From: Neopestalotiopsis rosae
Lineage: Eukaryota > Ascomycota > Sordariomycetes > Amphisphaeriales > Sporocadaceae
Reading direction: 5' to 3'
NCBI GenBank assembly: GCA_023078685.1
Contig: JALGAS010000002.1
Coordinates: forward strand, 6,014,001 to 6,078,000
Length of the DNA stretch: 64,000 bases
The notes beneath the pieces are model-generated. The model was not told where the DNA came from. It made no database searches and worked only from the letters and a program-made list of their open reading frames with translations. Below are positions 38,470 through 49,126 of the stretch, piece after piece. Each line of letters begins with the position of its first letter. The first letter of the stretch is position 1. A program made the position numbers and the translations under genes.

Positions 38470-39645
38470 ATGGCAAAATCAAATTCGTGGCCGTGGAAGG
38501 CGTATCTGCCATTCAGATTAGTTTGGCAACTATACTATCTCAGTGCGCTCCTAGCGCGTCTTCCTCTATGGATATTCAAGTTTGCATTATTTCGGTCACT
38601 GAGACCTCACCCCGAATGGACTTTTGAACAATCGCTCAAGGCTCGGCTGATCCGCACCGTCGTTGACGCTCAGAGCAAGATTGGCATCAGCGATCCCCTC
38701 TCGCTCCGACCTGGTGCCGAAAAGGAACGGTTCAAGACTATTACCCCGTTCCCCAAGAACTTATACAAAGGACCGCTGGAGTCTCATGTTACACCCACGA
38801 CGATAGGAGGAACTTGGTACCCTTCACTCAAGACTGCGCGAGACATTGGTCCTCAGGGCACTGTCATTTTGCACATTCATGGAGGTGCTTTCGTCACGGG
38901 CGATGGTCGGACAGCAGGTTTGGGCTTTCTGTCCAACACTCTGGTCAAGTACGCAAGGGTCGACGCCGTCTTTGCGCCGCAGTACCGACTGTCGGGCTAC
39001 GGCGACACGAACCCATTCCCCGCCGGTCTGCAGGACGTCCTGACCAGCTATCTCTACCTGGTGCGCACCCTCGAGATCCAGCCTCGCAACATTGTCGTCT
39101 CGGGCGACAGCGCCGGCGGCAATCTCGCCATTGCGTTCCTGCGCTACCTGGCCGAGTACGGGAACGACCTGGGCATTCCCAACCCGCAGAGCGCCGTCCT
39201 CATCTCGCCGTGGACGTCGCCGCAGAATTCTCTGGGTTCCGACATCACCTACATGACCAACCCCAACTATGAGACGGATATACTGCCGCCAGAGTTCACG
39301 CGCTGGGGCGCCGCCACGTACGCGGCCAAGACGCCCGTGACGGATCCATACATTACTCCGTTGGGCAACCCTTTTGCTACGCGCGTGCCCATGTTTGTCA
39401 CGCAGGGCGCCGTCGAGATTCTCGAGATTGACGGGACGCAGTGGGCAAAGGAGATGGCCCGGGTCGAGGGCAACAAGATTGAATCAGTCTACGAGCCGTT
39501 GGCTATTCATGATACGCTGCTCATCGGCGACCGCAGTGGCTGGGTCGAAAGCGCCAGAACGGTGGCGGGCCGGATTGGCGATTTCATTGAGACGGCGGGG
39601 CGTCCGGAAAATACTAGCCGAAGCGATATTCCTCTAAAGCTGTGA
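38470..39645 (+). CDS. Alpha/beta hydrolase, hormone-sensitive-lipase type esterase
   Basis: Intronless, 391 aa, ATG at 38470. After a hydrophobic N-terminal segment (residues about 11-42, likely a membrane anchor) comes the alpha/beta-hydrolase fold-3 core. The oxyanion-hole motif HIHGGAF lies at about residues 135-141, the nucleophile elbow GDSAGG has its Ser near residue 214, and the probable catalytic His is in AIHDTLLIG near the C-terminus. The Asp is probably in the EILEIDGTQWA region. These features define the bacterial-HSL-like esterase family (PF07859), which cleaves short- to medium-chain esters. Its neighbour 0.8 kb downstream on the same strand is a Baeyer-Villiger-type monooxygenase whose expected product is an ester, so it could hydrolyse that product. 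Substrate is inference. Confidence 0.9.
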   Translation: MAKSNSWPWKAYLPFRLVWQLYYLSALLARLPLWIFKFALFRSLRPHPEWTFEQSLKARLIRTVVDAQSKIGISDPLSLRPGAEKERFKTITPFPKNLYKGPLESHVTPTTIGGTWYPSLKTARDIGPQGTVILHIHGGAFVTGDGRTAGLGFLSNTLVKYARVDAVFAPQYRLSGYGDTNPFPAGLQDVLTSYLYLVRTLEIQPRNIVVSGDSAGGNLAIAFLRYLAEYGNDLGIPNPQSAVLISPWTSPQNSLGSDITYMTNPNYETDILPPEFTRWGAATYAAKTPVTDPYITPLGNPFATRVPMFVTQGAVEILEIDGTQWAKEMARVEGNKIESVYEPLAIHDTLLIGDRSGWVESARTVAGRIGDFIETAGRPENTSRSDIPLKL

Positions 39646-40424
39646 TTATGATGTTATAGTCAGTTAATGTTGTTTCTCTTAGCGGTCATTATCAAGCCGG
39701 CGCACAAGTAAGCAAAACAGCCATTTCACAAATTCACAATTCACTTTATTTGCAAAGCCACTGCTGTATGCCTGCAACGAATTTGTGTAAGAAACTCTTC
39801 TGCATCATGGAAAACATTCTCCTACACAGTCCTCAACACTGTAGAGTACCTCGGCTCCCTTTTCGTGATGCGGGGATCTGCACCACATCTCGCATCACGA
39901 TTGCAACCCGAGCAAGGATTAGGAAACGCTTGTACCTAGTGACGGCGGGGACTATCTTTTCTTTACATAGTAGGACGACGATCACTTTCGAGTATACGGA
40001 GCTTCAATGGAGTCAATTGAGAACAAGAGCTACAGAACGTCAATAGTGGGTTCGAGCATAGTAGAACATCTGATGATCGCCTGTGCACCGAAGACCGAAA
40101 CGAGTCCAAAATACCCCAAGTCCGGGCTGAAGGAACTTGAGCTGAATATGTTCCTGCATCGTAAACGAGCGACTTCAGGTGCTCCGCACGCGAGCACACG
40201 AGTGCTGCTCAAGTGACATGCCACTGTGCTACGTCAGTGCTACTTAACAGAGACACACGCCTCCCCTCGTTTCTTGATTTGAATCTATAGGTGGCACAGT
40301 GTACAAGGGACATTGTGCTACCATATAAGTATATCTGAGGTTCCATTTTGGGGTTCCCTCGGGGTTCGTCCGCATTGTAAAAAAGTTTCTCCTTTCGTCC
40401 CTGTAAATACTTGTAGTATATATC
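39646..40424. other. Intergenic region, promoter of the monooxygenase gene
   Basis: No gene. It holds an ATATAAG TATA-like element (40323-40329), about 100 bases ahead of the monooxygenase ATG, and CCTCGG hexamers at 39849-39854 and 40357-40362. Confidence 0.5.
40357..40362 (+). promoter_or_regulatory. CCTCGG hexamer close to the monooxygenase start
   Basis: CCTCGG is the core bound by the fatty-acid-responsive zinc cluster regulators FarA/FarB in Aspergillus and related Ctf1 proteins. This copy lies 63 bases ahead of the ATG; four more on the same strand lie in the neighbouring promoters. Binding is not shown, and a six-base motif is weak evidence by itself. Confidence 0.3.
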
Positions 40425-41900
40425 ATGGCAATCGACAGCACAGTCTCTTCTAGCACAGAAGAGTATGACCTCATCATCGTGGGGGCAGGTATCTCTGGTA
40501 TCAACTGTGCCTACCGTCTGCAGACGAGGCTGCCGAACCTCAAGTTTGCCATTCTCGAGAACCGAAGCGACATTGGCGGGACCTGGGACCTGTGGAAGTA
40601 TCCCGGCATCCGGTCGGATTCTGACCTGCACACGTTTGGCTTCTCCTGGCAGCCGTGGCCGCACGAGAGTCCCATTGCCGAAGGGCCCTTGATCATATCC
40701 TATATCAAGGAATGTATAGCGACACATGGCCTCGATAAATACATCAACCTCCGCCACAAGGTGCTCTCGGCAGACTGGTCGTCCAAGACGAGCCGCTGGA
40801 GCCTCGCCGTCGACCACGATGGCAAGAAGAAGCACTATACAGCAAAGTTCACGGTCCTGGGTGCAGGCTATTATGACTTCAACCAACCTCTCAAGGTTGA
40901 GATTCCCGGTTTGAATCGCTTCCAGGGCAAAGTCATCCATCCCCAGTTCTGGCCCGAGGACTATGACTACAGCAACAAAAAGGTCGTCGTCATTGGCAGC
41001 GGCGCCACGGCCATAACGCTGCTCCCGAGCATGGCCAAGAAGGCGGCGCACATCACCATGCTGCAGCGGAGCCCGTCGTACATCATTGCGGCCGCGCAAA
41101 AGTCCTCAGGGCTGATCCCGCGCGCGTGGTGGCCGCGCTGGCTGCTCGCCTACGTCGAGCGCTGGTGGTACATGGCCTACGCCCAGTTCTCCGTCTTCCT
41201 GTGCGAGTGGTTCCCGAAGCTCGTGCGCAAGTTCCTGCTCAAGGAGACGCACAAGCTGCTGCCCACGCGCATCGCCCTCGACCCGCACTTCAACCCGCGC
41301 TACAACCCGTGGGACCAGCGCGTCTGCTTCGCGCCCGAAGGCGACTTTTACACGTGCCTGCACACGCCAAAGGCCGACGTGGTCACGTCGCGCATCCGCA
41401 CCGTGACCGAGGACGGCATCGACCTAGAGATTGGCGGGAAACTCGAGGCCGACCTGATCGTGACGGCGACGGGGCTGAGGATGCAGTGGGGCGGCGGGAT
41501 CCCCCTGAGCGTCGACGGCGGGCGCGTCGACGTGGGCGGGCGCTTCATCTGGAACGGCGCCATGATCCAGGACATGCCCAACCTCTTCTTCATGGTCGGC
41601 TACACCAACGCGTCGTGGACCATGGGCGCCGACGACACGGCGTTCATCATCACCCGCCTGCTCAAGCACATGGAGTCGCAAGGGCTGCACGTCGGCGTGC
41701 CGCGGGTCGCGCCCCGGGACGCGCGCACCATGGTCAAGAAGCCGTACTGGCACCTCAACTCGACCTATGCCAAGGAGGCCGAGGTCCGAAACCCGAAGTA
41801 TGGGGATCGGGGTCCTTGGAGGGCCCGGAACAAGGTCATTCATGACTATTTGCATGCTAGATTTGGAAACTATACACAGGGGTTGCACTTTGTTAATTGA
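40425..41900 (+). CDS. Baeyer-Villiger-type flavin monooxygenase
   Basis: Intronless, 491 aa, FAD- and NADPH-dependent class B flavoprotein monooxygenase. The FAD Rossmann motif GAGISG is at residues 20-25 and the NADPH motif GSGATA at 191-196. Between them, residues 166-177 read FQGKVIHPQFWP, matching the Baeyer-Villiger fingerprint FxGxxxHxxxW(P/D). A conserved IGGTWDLWKYPGIRSDSD block also fits. Such enzymes insert oxygen next to a ketone to give an ester or lactone; some members of the wider family oxidise N or S instead. The start at 40425 follows a TATA-like element and fits the family. Third-codon G/C is strikingly higher in the second half (after about 41100) than in the first. Flanked by an esterase and an alcohol oxidase, which suggests a degradative role. 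Confidence 0.9.
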   Translation: MAIDSTVSSSTEEYDLIIVGAGISGINCAYRLQTRLPNLKFAILENRSDIGGTWDLWKYPGIRSDSDLHTFGFSWQPWPHESPIAEGPLIISYIKECIATHGLDKYINLRHKVLSADWSSKTSRWSLAVDHDGKKKHYTAKFTVLGAGYYDFNQPLKVEIPGLNRFQGKVIHPQFWPEDYDYSNKKVVVIGSGATAITLLPSMAKKAAHITMLQRSPSYIIAAAQKSSGLIPRAWWPRWLLAYVERWWYMAYAQFSVFLCEWFPKLVRKFLLKETHKLLPTRIALDPHFNPRYNPWDQRVCFAPEGDFYTCLHTPKADVVTSRIRTVTEDGIDLEIGGKLEADLIVTATGLRMQWGGGIPLSVDGGRVDVGGRFIWNGAMIQDMPNLFFMVGYTNASWTMGADDTAFIITRLLKHMESQGLHVGVPRVAPRDARTMVKKPYWHLNSTYAKEAEVRNPKYGDRGPWRARNKVIHDYLHARFGNYTQGLHFVN

Positions 41901-43284
41901 AGGAAAGACCTTGCGAAGAGAGAGGGAGAGATTGGACATTTTTGATACTGAATACTATGGCCCACCAGTAGTGTTCATTGAGTTTGTAGGCTGTTGATTA
42001 TAGCTGTATCTGAAGATTTCCTGGGCAGGCTTTGCTTGTATTGGGAATGTTGTCTCTTCTCTCGCTCGGCTCCGAAGCCGTCGGTACTCATGCTTTGAAC
42101 CAGTCTATTGAGGTCATGAATTGTCAGATCGTCAGACTGGCCACTTTACACTTCGAGTATACAATCACCATATGACCCTCTACTGAGCTACACCATTGCC
42201 CTAATCTCATCACAGTTAGACAAGTCCTTAAAGTTCTTATGGGGGGAAGAATCAAGCTCGCCCCAGGAATCCCTCGGTCGTTGTGCTAGGAGCTCCCGCT
42301 CCAATGGCGCAGATCAATGCCTTAGTTCAGGCGAGATGCTCCTCGATTTGACGAATCAGACTGCTGGGATGTGGACTTATTGGTCTACCGGCTGCACCGT
42401 GTATTTTAGGGAACGATTGGGTGATTGGGGGAGACGTTGGAAGTTGGGGCAAAAGAGGCGGGCAGAGGAGAAGCTTGAGAAGGATCTCGGGTTCCATCTC
42501 CTCCAATGTTGCGGGGTAACATGGATAATGGAACAGGGTTCAACTCTAACTAGTCATTTTTTAACACAGTACACATCGCAACCTAGACGATTTACGTGAC
42601 TAGCCAAGAATCGCTTTGATCGGGGAGGACAAAGAGGGGACTTAGGAGTTTAGGATAATGGTAAGTGGCCCGTTGCTTTTTTCATCTTGTATCGGTCATC
42701 GATGTGATTGACTGATGCACGAGCAGCCCTGTGCCATAACAGTGCAGCACAGCACAGCACAGTACTTTCAGGTGTGCCAATCATTAAATGGAGGCAAACA
42801 TCGATAAGCTGGCCCTAAACAGTACTTCAAGTCCTCTGTGCAGAACAACGCCCCTCGCTAGAGGTTTGACATATGATCAAACTGTAGGACTTCAAGCCTC
42901 GGTCGCCCCTCCTTTGGCATACATACTACGACGATCTTTCTGATTCTAAGCTGAAAAGCGGCTGGTCCAGATCTCTGGTTCTCCAACATCAGATTGACTC
43001 TCCCTCAGACATGGTGGCTAGTTAGTTGAATACTTTTCATGATAGTAGCTCACAAGCACCACCAAGCCTTGGCACCAAGCGTACCCCTGGTCCTGCATAA
43101 CAGGTAGACGCGCCCGGGACTCGATTGGCAACATCTCCATATTTTCTGGTCAGCCCCAACTCGTCTGCCGTCTGACAGTCAGTCTTTCATACCAACTGTA
43201 ACCTATTCTTTCGAGTTTGGACAGGTTGGACTCTCTGATATCTGCTCATTGTATCCACTACAACCCACGGCGATATCTTCCAAT
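41901..43284. other. Intergenic region, promoter of the alcohol oxidase gene
   Basis: No gene. It contains CCTCGG hexamers at 42272-42277 and 42897-42902 and a short CAGCA tandem repeat at 42744-42762. Confidence 0.5.
42744..42762 (+). repeat. Short GCACA/CAGCA tandem repeat
   Basis: About four near-perfect pentanucleotide units in the intergenic space, a simple microsatellite. Confidence 0.7.
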
Positions 43285-45748
43285 ATGGCGACAACAGAGG
43301 TACCCGCTTCAGAGCTAGGGCACCAAAGTGTCAAGCTTCCCGACCCGCCATCTGCGTCCTTCTTCACCGAGGCGCAATGGAAGACATGGTGGGCATTGAT
43401 GGACACGGTGATTCCATCTATTGGCCCCAAATCAGCAGAGGTCCAGGGAAGATACGAGGCATCACCGACCCAGCTCGAGTCCTACTATGAGGAATTCAAG
43501 AGCAAATCAAACTCTCCACCGAGCCAGGCCGAGTTCGAGGCGTACCTGTCAGAGAAGCCATCTGAAAATGAGGCCTTCCGGCATCACATGTACAGGACTT
43601 TGTCGGGCCTGCCAAAAGAGCAGCGAGAGCAGCTCGGCGGTGCCGTCAATATGCTAGGGTATGTGTTACATCATGTTCACTGCGCTCAATGTGACACTGT
43701 ATTGACCATCATCCCAGGACACGCTTCGGAAGTCTCATGATCAGTGGTTACATGACGCCATTCCATGACTTACCCGCAGACGCGAGAGAAAAGGTCATTC
43801 AATCATGGCAAGCATCGTACTTTACCAAATTTCACAGTCTTGCAAAATCCGTCACCGCACTGGCGTCGAACCACTGGGTGCAGAATAGCCCTGGGTTCAA
43901 GAACCTTAGCGGCTGGAAAGACGTCCCGGAAGGGTACAAGTCAGTCCAGGTGCCAGACTATACCTTTATGCAGTTCGAGGCCGGGGCTGAGCCGCTCACC
44001 ATTGACACCGACGTTGTCATTGTGGGCTCGGGCTGCGGCGGAGGTGTCTGCGCTGAAGTGCTGGCCAAGGCCGGACATCGGGTCCTTGTCGTGGAAAAGG
44101 GGTACTACTTTCCGCCATCTCATCTGCCCATGAGAGAAGACACCGGAGCGTACTACCTGTTTGACGGAAACGGCATCGTGACGAGCGACGATGGCACCCT
44201 GTCCATCATGTCTGGTAGCACCTGGGGAGGTGGCGGCGCGGTCAACTGGGGCGTGAGCCTCCAGCCTCCCGAGTATGTCCGGCAGGACTGGGTCAAGAAG
44301 CACGGCCTGCCCGTCTTCGGTACACAACAGTTTCAAGACTCGCTAGACCGGGTCTGCGAGTTCATGGGTGTGTCCGAGAAGACAGTCCGTCAGAACCATC
44401 GCGGCCAAATCCTTCTCGATGGCGCCAAGAAGCTGGGTTACAAGGCCAAAGTCACGCCGCACAACAATGGCAACGCCGATCACTACTGCGGTCACTGCCA
44501 CTTGGGATGTGGATCCGCCGGCAAAAAGGGGCCCGCGGTGAGTTGGCTGCCGGCCGCCGCCAAGCACGGCGCCGAGTTTATCGAGGGCTTCCAGGTCGAC
44601 AAGGTCACATTTGATGACTTTGCTTCTGGGCAAAAGGCTTCGGGCATCAAGGGCAGATGGGTCTCTCGCGACGCCGAAGGCGGCCTCAATGGGCCGCTCG
44701 AGAAGCGCGTCACGAGGGAAATTGAGATCAAGGCGAAGAAGGTCATCATTTCGGGAGGCTCCCTGTGGAGTCCCGTGATATTGCAAAAGAGTGGTCTTGC
44801 GGTAAGTCGCGAACCGATAGTGACTGAAGTTTTTGGGCAAAACTGATTGACAAGAGCAGAATCCTCAAATAGGGCGGAATCTTGCCATGCATCCCGTCAC
44901 GGTCATCTTTGGATACTGGAAGGAGGACGTCAACCCATGGGAAGGTAAGTCAACTTGCCAATGATTAATATATACGTGCTTGAAAACTGACATGACTACT
45001 CGGCAGGATGTGCCATTAGCAGTGTAATCACGACTTTTGAAGATCTGGACAATGAGGGCAACGGAACCAAACTAGAGGCCTTGTCCATGGTGGTGAGTAC
45101 TTGATCAATACTGTTATCGTGAATCTGCCACATATACTGACGATATGGTAGCCCTCGATCGTCTTCCCGCAATATAGATGGCGAAGCGGTATCGATTTCA
45201 AGTTGTCGGCCCTCCGGTATCGCAACCTGAATGCATTCTTCTCCATGCCAAGGGACCGAGACACTGGCCATATTTACACAGACCCTGAGACGGGAAGACC
45301 GCGCATCGTCTATACTCCCGGCGCCTTTGATAGGGCCAATGCCCTCGAAGGCGTTATTGCCTTGCTCAAGATCTGCTACTCCGAGGGGGCAGAAGAGATC
45401 CGAACAAGCATGAAGGGCATTGAACCATTTATCCGCAGCGCTGATGAGGACGAGAAGCAGGAGGCAGCCAGGTTCGAAAAGTGGCTCGCGACCGTTCGCG
45501 CAACGGGCGTCAGCGCATCGGACGGCTGGGGCTGTGCGCACCAGATGGGGTCAAACCGAATGAGCAAGTCTGCAGAGGACGGCGTCGTCGATTCCAAGGG
45601 CAAGGTCTGGGGCGTCGAGGGTCTCTACGTCGCCGACGCCAGCGTCTTTCCGACCGCCACCGGGGTCAACCCCATGGTGACCACCATGGCCATTGCGGAT
45701 ATGATTGCCAAGGGCATAGCGGCTGACTTGGACGGGCTGAAGGTGTAG
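43285..45748 (+). CDS. Long-chain fatty alcohol oxidase (GMC-like flavoprotein)
   Basis: Five exons: 43285-43658, 43718-44801, 44860-44944, 45007-45092 and 45152-45748. Introns are 58-62 bp, all GT-AG and phase-consistent, giving 741 aa, the usual size for fungal Fao proteins. The FAD-binding motif GSGCGGGVCAEVLAKAGH starts at residue 228, preceded by about 220 residues typical of this family, and is followed by GSTWGGGGAVNWG. The C-terminal GMC domain has GWGCAHQMGSNRM and the closing VADASVFPTATGVNPMVTTM. It would oxidise long-chain alcohols to aldehydes with O2, releasing H2O2, as in alkane and fatty alcohol breakdown in microbodies or microsomes. The C-terminus (LKV) is not a canonical PTS1. 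It sits in tandem behind the monooxygenase and converges with the OYE gene 175 bp away. Confidence 0.93.
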
Positions 45749-45923
45749 ACAGCGCTGGAATCTTATACGATTTACCAATGTTTTTGGTTGTCACTAATAC
45801 AACAGACATGCTTAAAAACGTTATGTATCTTGTATTGTCTAAATATTTACGTCGTGATATATCGTCTCTTTGAGGAAAAAAACTAATAAAAAAAGTACAT
45901 CAAGGGGTATATCTCGTCACTCT

Positions 45924-47036
45924 CTAAATCTTGGCGCCCTGCTGGCTCTGAAACTCCTCGCTAAAGGGGTAGGTGGTGTAACCCTTCTTCTCTCCGGCAT
46001 TGTAAAACAGGTCGCGGTCGTAGGGGGTCAGCTCGATGCCCTTTTGGACGCGGAAGGGCAGGTCGGGCGTCGAGATGAAGTGGCGGCCAAAGACGATGAT
46101 GACGTCTTTACCCTTGTACTCCTCGTCGACGGCCTTTTTGGCGCTCGCGGGCGTGAAGCCGCCCGCGATGAGCACGGGCGACGAGTTGTCCCACTCGTCG
46201 ACGATGAAGTCGACCTTATCCGTCGACTCCTGGTCGGCGTTGCCGGCGACGCGGGACTCGACCACGTGCAGGTAGGCGAGCTTGAGGGCCTTGAGCTTGC
46301 GCGTCAGGTCGGTGAACTGCGGCAGGGGGTCGGCCATGTGCATGCCCTGAAAGTCGCTAAACGGCGACAGGCGCATGCCGACCTTGGAGGCGCCCACGGC
46401 GTCGACGACGGCCGTGGCGACCTCGACGGCGAAGCGCGAGCGGTTCTCGACGCTGCCGCCGTAGTCGTCGGTGCGCTGGTTGGCCGTGTCTTGGGTGAAC
46501 TGGTCAATGAGGTAGCCGTTGGCGCCGTGGACCTCGACGCCGTCAAAGCCCGCGGCGATGGCGTTGCGGGCGGCCTGGGCGTAGTCGGCGACAAAGGACT
46601 TGATCTCGTCCCGGCTCAGCTCCTGGGGCACGGTGGCGCCCTCGGCCTGCGGGATGGCGCTGGGCGCCTTGATCTCGATCCCCTCCTTGGCGGCGTTGCC
46701 CGGGTCCGCGACGCGGCCCAGGGCCCAGAGCTGCAGGAACATGGACGAGCCCTTGGCGTGGACGGCGTCCGTGACCTCCCTCCAGCCGGCGATCTGCTCC
46801 TGGGACCAGATGCCCGGCACGAGGCCGTAGCCGCCGGCCTTTTTGGAGATGAGCGTCGCCTCCGAGATGATGAGGGTGCCGGGGACCGAGGCGCGCTGGG
46901 CGTAGTACTCCTTGACAAAGGGCAGCGGCACGTGGTTCTCGTCGGCCCGGAACCGGGTCAGCGGGGCCATGGCGATGCGGTGCTGCAGCGTGACATTGCC
47001 CAGCTTGAGGGGCTCGAACAGGCGCGAAGCAGACAT
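45924..47036 (-). CDS. Old Yellow Enzyme family ene-reductase
   Basis: Single exon, 370 aa, ATG at 47036 (the frame runs further upstream without need). It is an FMN-dependent NAD(P)H oxidoreductase with a TIM barrel: N-terminal LFEPLKLGNVTLQHRIAMAP, TRFRAD, the substrate-anion pair in HGANGYLIDQF (His near residue 170, Asn near 173), DDYGGSVENRSRF, and the phosphate-binding end IIVFGRHFISTPDLPFR. Such enzymes reduce carbon-carbon double bonds conjugated to ketones or aldehydes. The C-terminal tripeptide AKI is close to, but not, a standard peroxisomal signal. Codons end almost uniformly in G or C, which produces a 405-codon spurious frame on the opposite strand. It converges with the alcohol oxidase gene; a role reducing an enone before Baeyer-Villiger oxidation is possible. 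Confidence 0.94.
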   Translation of the reverse strand: MSASRLFEPLKLGNVTLQHRIAMAPLTRFRADENHVPLPFVKEYYAQRASVPGTLIISEATLISKKAGGYGLVPGIWSQEQIAGWREVTDAVHAKGSSMFLQLWALGRVADPGNAAKEGIEIKAPSAIPQAEGATVPQELSRDEIKSFVADYAQAARNAIAAGFDGVEVHGANGYLIDQFTQDTANQRTDDYGGSVENRSRFAVEVATAVVDAVGASKVGMRLSPFSDFQGMHMADPLPQFTDLTRKLKALKLAYLHVVESRVAGNADQESTDKVDFIVDEWDNSSPVLIAGGFTPASAKKAVDEEYKGKDVIIVFGRHFISTPDLPFRVQKGIELTPYDRDLFYNAGEKKGYTTYPFSEEFQSQQGAKI

Positions 47037-48827
47037 GGTGTGGAAATGTGGTGTGTGGTTTTTTCCCGTGTTATACACTTTTATTAGAACTAGTGTCAAA
47101 CGCTTTTCTATGGTCGTCTCAGATTCATGTACCTCCCCTGAGGGGGCATTTCTTTATATTTATATACTTGACAATAGTATAAACAAATTATTAATCAGGT
47201 TAATGACCTCATATAAAGACTTTTTTTCCACGACATTCGGCATCTCGACTCGGGCGATAAGTGGATACCGAGCGAACGCATAATAGTCGACTCCTCGATC
47301 CACTCAAGCCCCTGACTCTGTTGTTGGCCAACGCCTGATTCGGAATGTGCGGGTGCGGAACAGGAGACGCCCCCTCCTTGAAAAAAGGTGAGTGAGCTAT
47401 AGTCGGGCCAGGTACCCATGTAGCATCACTATTATTGCTATCTGTGACTTTTCGGTTCTCTACAAATACGGTGGAAAGAATAATCATATAATTATAAACC
47501 CGGTGTTGAAGCTTGGATGGAATCTGCCTTGATTCTATTTTCAGCTCGGACTCGTATGATTTCTTCAAGAACGTCCATTGCGTTCGACCAATGGTGAGCC
47601 CATCGGGGTTTGGAATCTTTTGTGAATACAACCTAATGGATTTGACCAAGCATACATGATGAATAAGCCACTTCTCGGCGGCTATATTGCCCGCCAGACA
47701 TGAGCAATTGACCCCCTGGCTTAGCGTATGATTGATAATCCGCCACCATTTGCTCTCGTATTCAGTGTGACGACTTTATGGACATGGCATGGACAGGAAC
47801 TTGTATCATGAATCCAGCATGATTGACAGTAAAACACTTGATATAACCTGAAAGCCTATAGAAAAGCTAACAGGCCGCACCCTAGCTCTCGTGCGATCAT
47901 ATAGCTGACAGGCATACTTTTCATACTGGAAATAGAATACCTTCCTCCCAATCAAATGGCAGCACCATCTGGTTAAGCTCAAAGTTGGTGCTTAGGAATT
48001 TAGCGACCGGGACAGATCCCATCGTCTAATGCTAGGAGATCTCGAATAAGCACGTTGTTTTCTAGATGTATTTCTGGGCACACCTCATGGTCACATGGCT
48101 ACAAGAACTCAAAATTGTTCGTCCGTGTTTGTATGTGTATAATCGATGCAGGATTCTGTATGCAGAGTTCCGTCGCGAATAAATTCAGTGAATTTGCCTC
48201 GGCTGCTCATCTTGTATTGTCTGATTAATCAGACAAGAGCTGCCGGCGGCATGACCTGAACCACCGTTTGCCCCGAACCAGAGAGACATTTGGAATCGTA
48301 GGGTCATGAATGAGGCCAATCCCTGATCAGGCCGGCTACAGGTTTCCGAGTTCACCCAATGCAAGGTGCCTCTGCGCTCGAATATGGTGGACAAGGTGGA
48401 CAAGGAGGGGTGCGAAAGGGACCTCGACCTTCAAGCCTCGATGCAGGTGAGCCTTATTCAGAAACTGGATGGATGGCGGAATGGGCTCCATGGGTAGCTG
48501 GAGCCTGGAGGTACCTACCTTCTGTAGCGGATTCGGATTATCTACCCCGCCGTGAGCTATCCCACCTGCACCAAACCTGCAGCGGCACACACTGGGAAAA
48601 CTGGCGCTAACCAGATCTCGAGGCTCCACCAAAAAGTTTTCGGTGCAGAGCTCTCACCACCTCCGCGGCTAATTCGACCCTCAAAAAAATTACTATCACG
48701 AAATCCGAGCCCAGTCGATCGCCAAAAAAGTAGCCGCACACCTGTTCAGTCACAGTCCCCCAAGCAACTCGACAACTTCTATACCCCACACCTCACCACA
48801 AGTTAAAAAAAAACAAAACCGCCCAAG
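47037..48827. other. Divergent intergenic region between OYE and NOP10
   Basis: No gene seen. A GTACCTACCT motif is at about 48510-48520, and the A-rich leader immediately ahead of 48828 belongs to NOP10. One CCTCGG lies at 48197-48202. Confidence 0.5.
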
Positions 48828-49126
48828 ATGCATTTGATGTACGTTCTCGGCGCCGACGGCAAGCGCACCTACACCCTCAAGAAGGTCCTCAGCGGCGAGG
48901 TCACCAAGTCCGCCCACCCCGCCCGCTTCTCCCCCGACGACAAGTGGTCGCGACAGCGCGTCACCCTCAAGAAGAGATATGGTCTCTTGAACCTGGATGA
49001 TGGTGAGTAGTTGTTGCTTTTTTTCGTCTTTCCCGGCTGTCTAGAGGTTTTTGCAAACATGAGTTTTCTAACGGGGGTTTTTCTTGTCTCTTAGGTGCCA
49101 GCAAGAAGCCTGCTACTTTGTCGTAA
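48828..49126 (+). CDS. nop10: H/ACA snoRNP protein Nop10
   Basis: Small core protein of H/ACA ribonucleoproteins, where it bridges the pseudouridine synthase Cbf5 (dyskerin) and Nhp2 in rRNA pseudouridylation. Two exons, 48828-49002 and 49095-49126, with a 92-bp intron (donor GTGAGT), giving 68 aa. The sequence [19 protein letters not shown], then [19 protein letters not shown], is nearly diagnostic: the N-terminal zinc-ribbon-like fold (without cysteines in eukaryotes) and the conserved linker are intact. The short second exon adds [10 protein letters not shown], slightly longer than the roughly 64-residue human protein. It converges on NOB1, another ribosome-biogenesis gene. Confidence 0.96.

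Noticed and set aside
41126..41845. 239-codon Arg/Ala-rich frame inside the monooxygenase gene
   Set aside because: Second-frame shadow caused by high GC; its composition is typical of out-of-frame GC-rich DNA.
45870..47087. 405-codon open frame on the plus strand
   Set aside because: It is the antisense of the OYE gene, whose GC-ending codons avoid stops on the other strand; the translation is repetitive and Ala/Val/Gly/Leu-rich with no motif.
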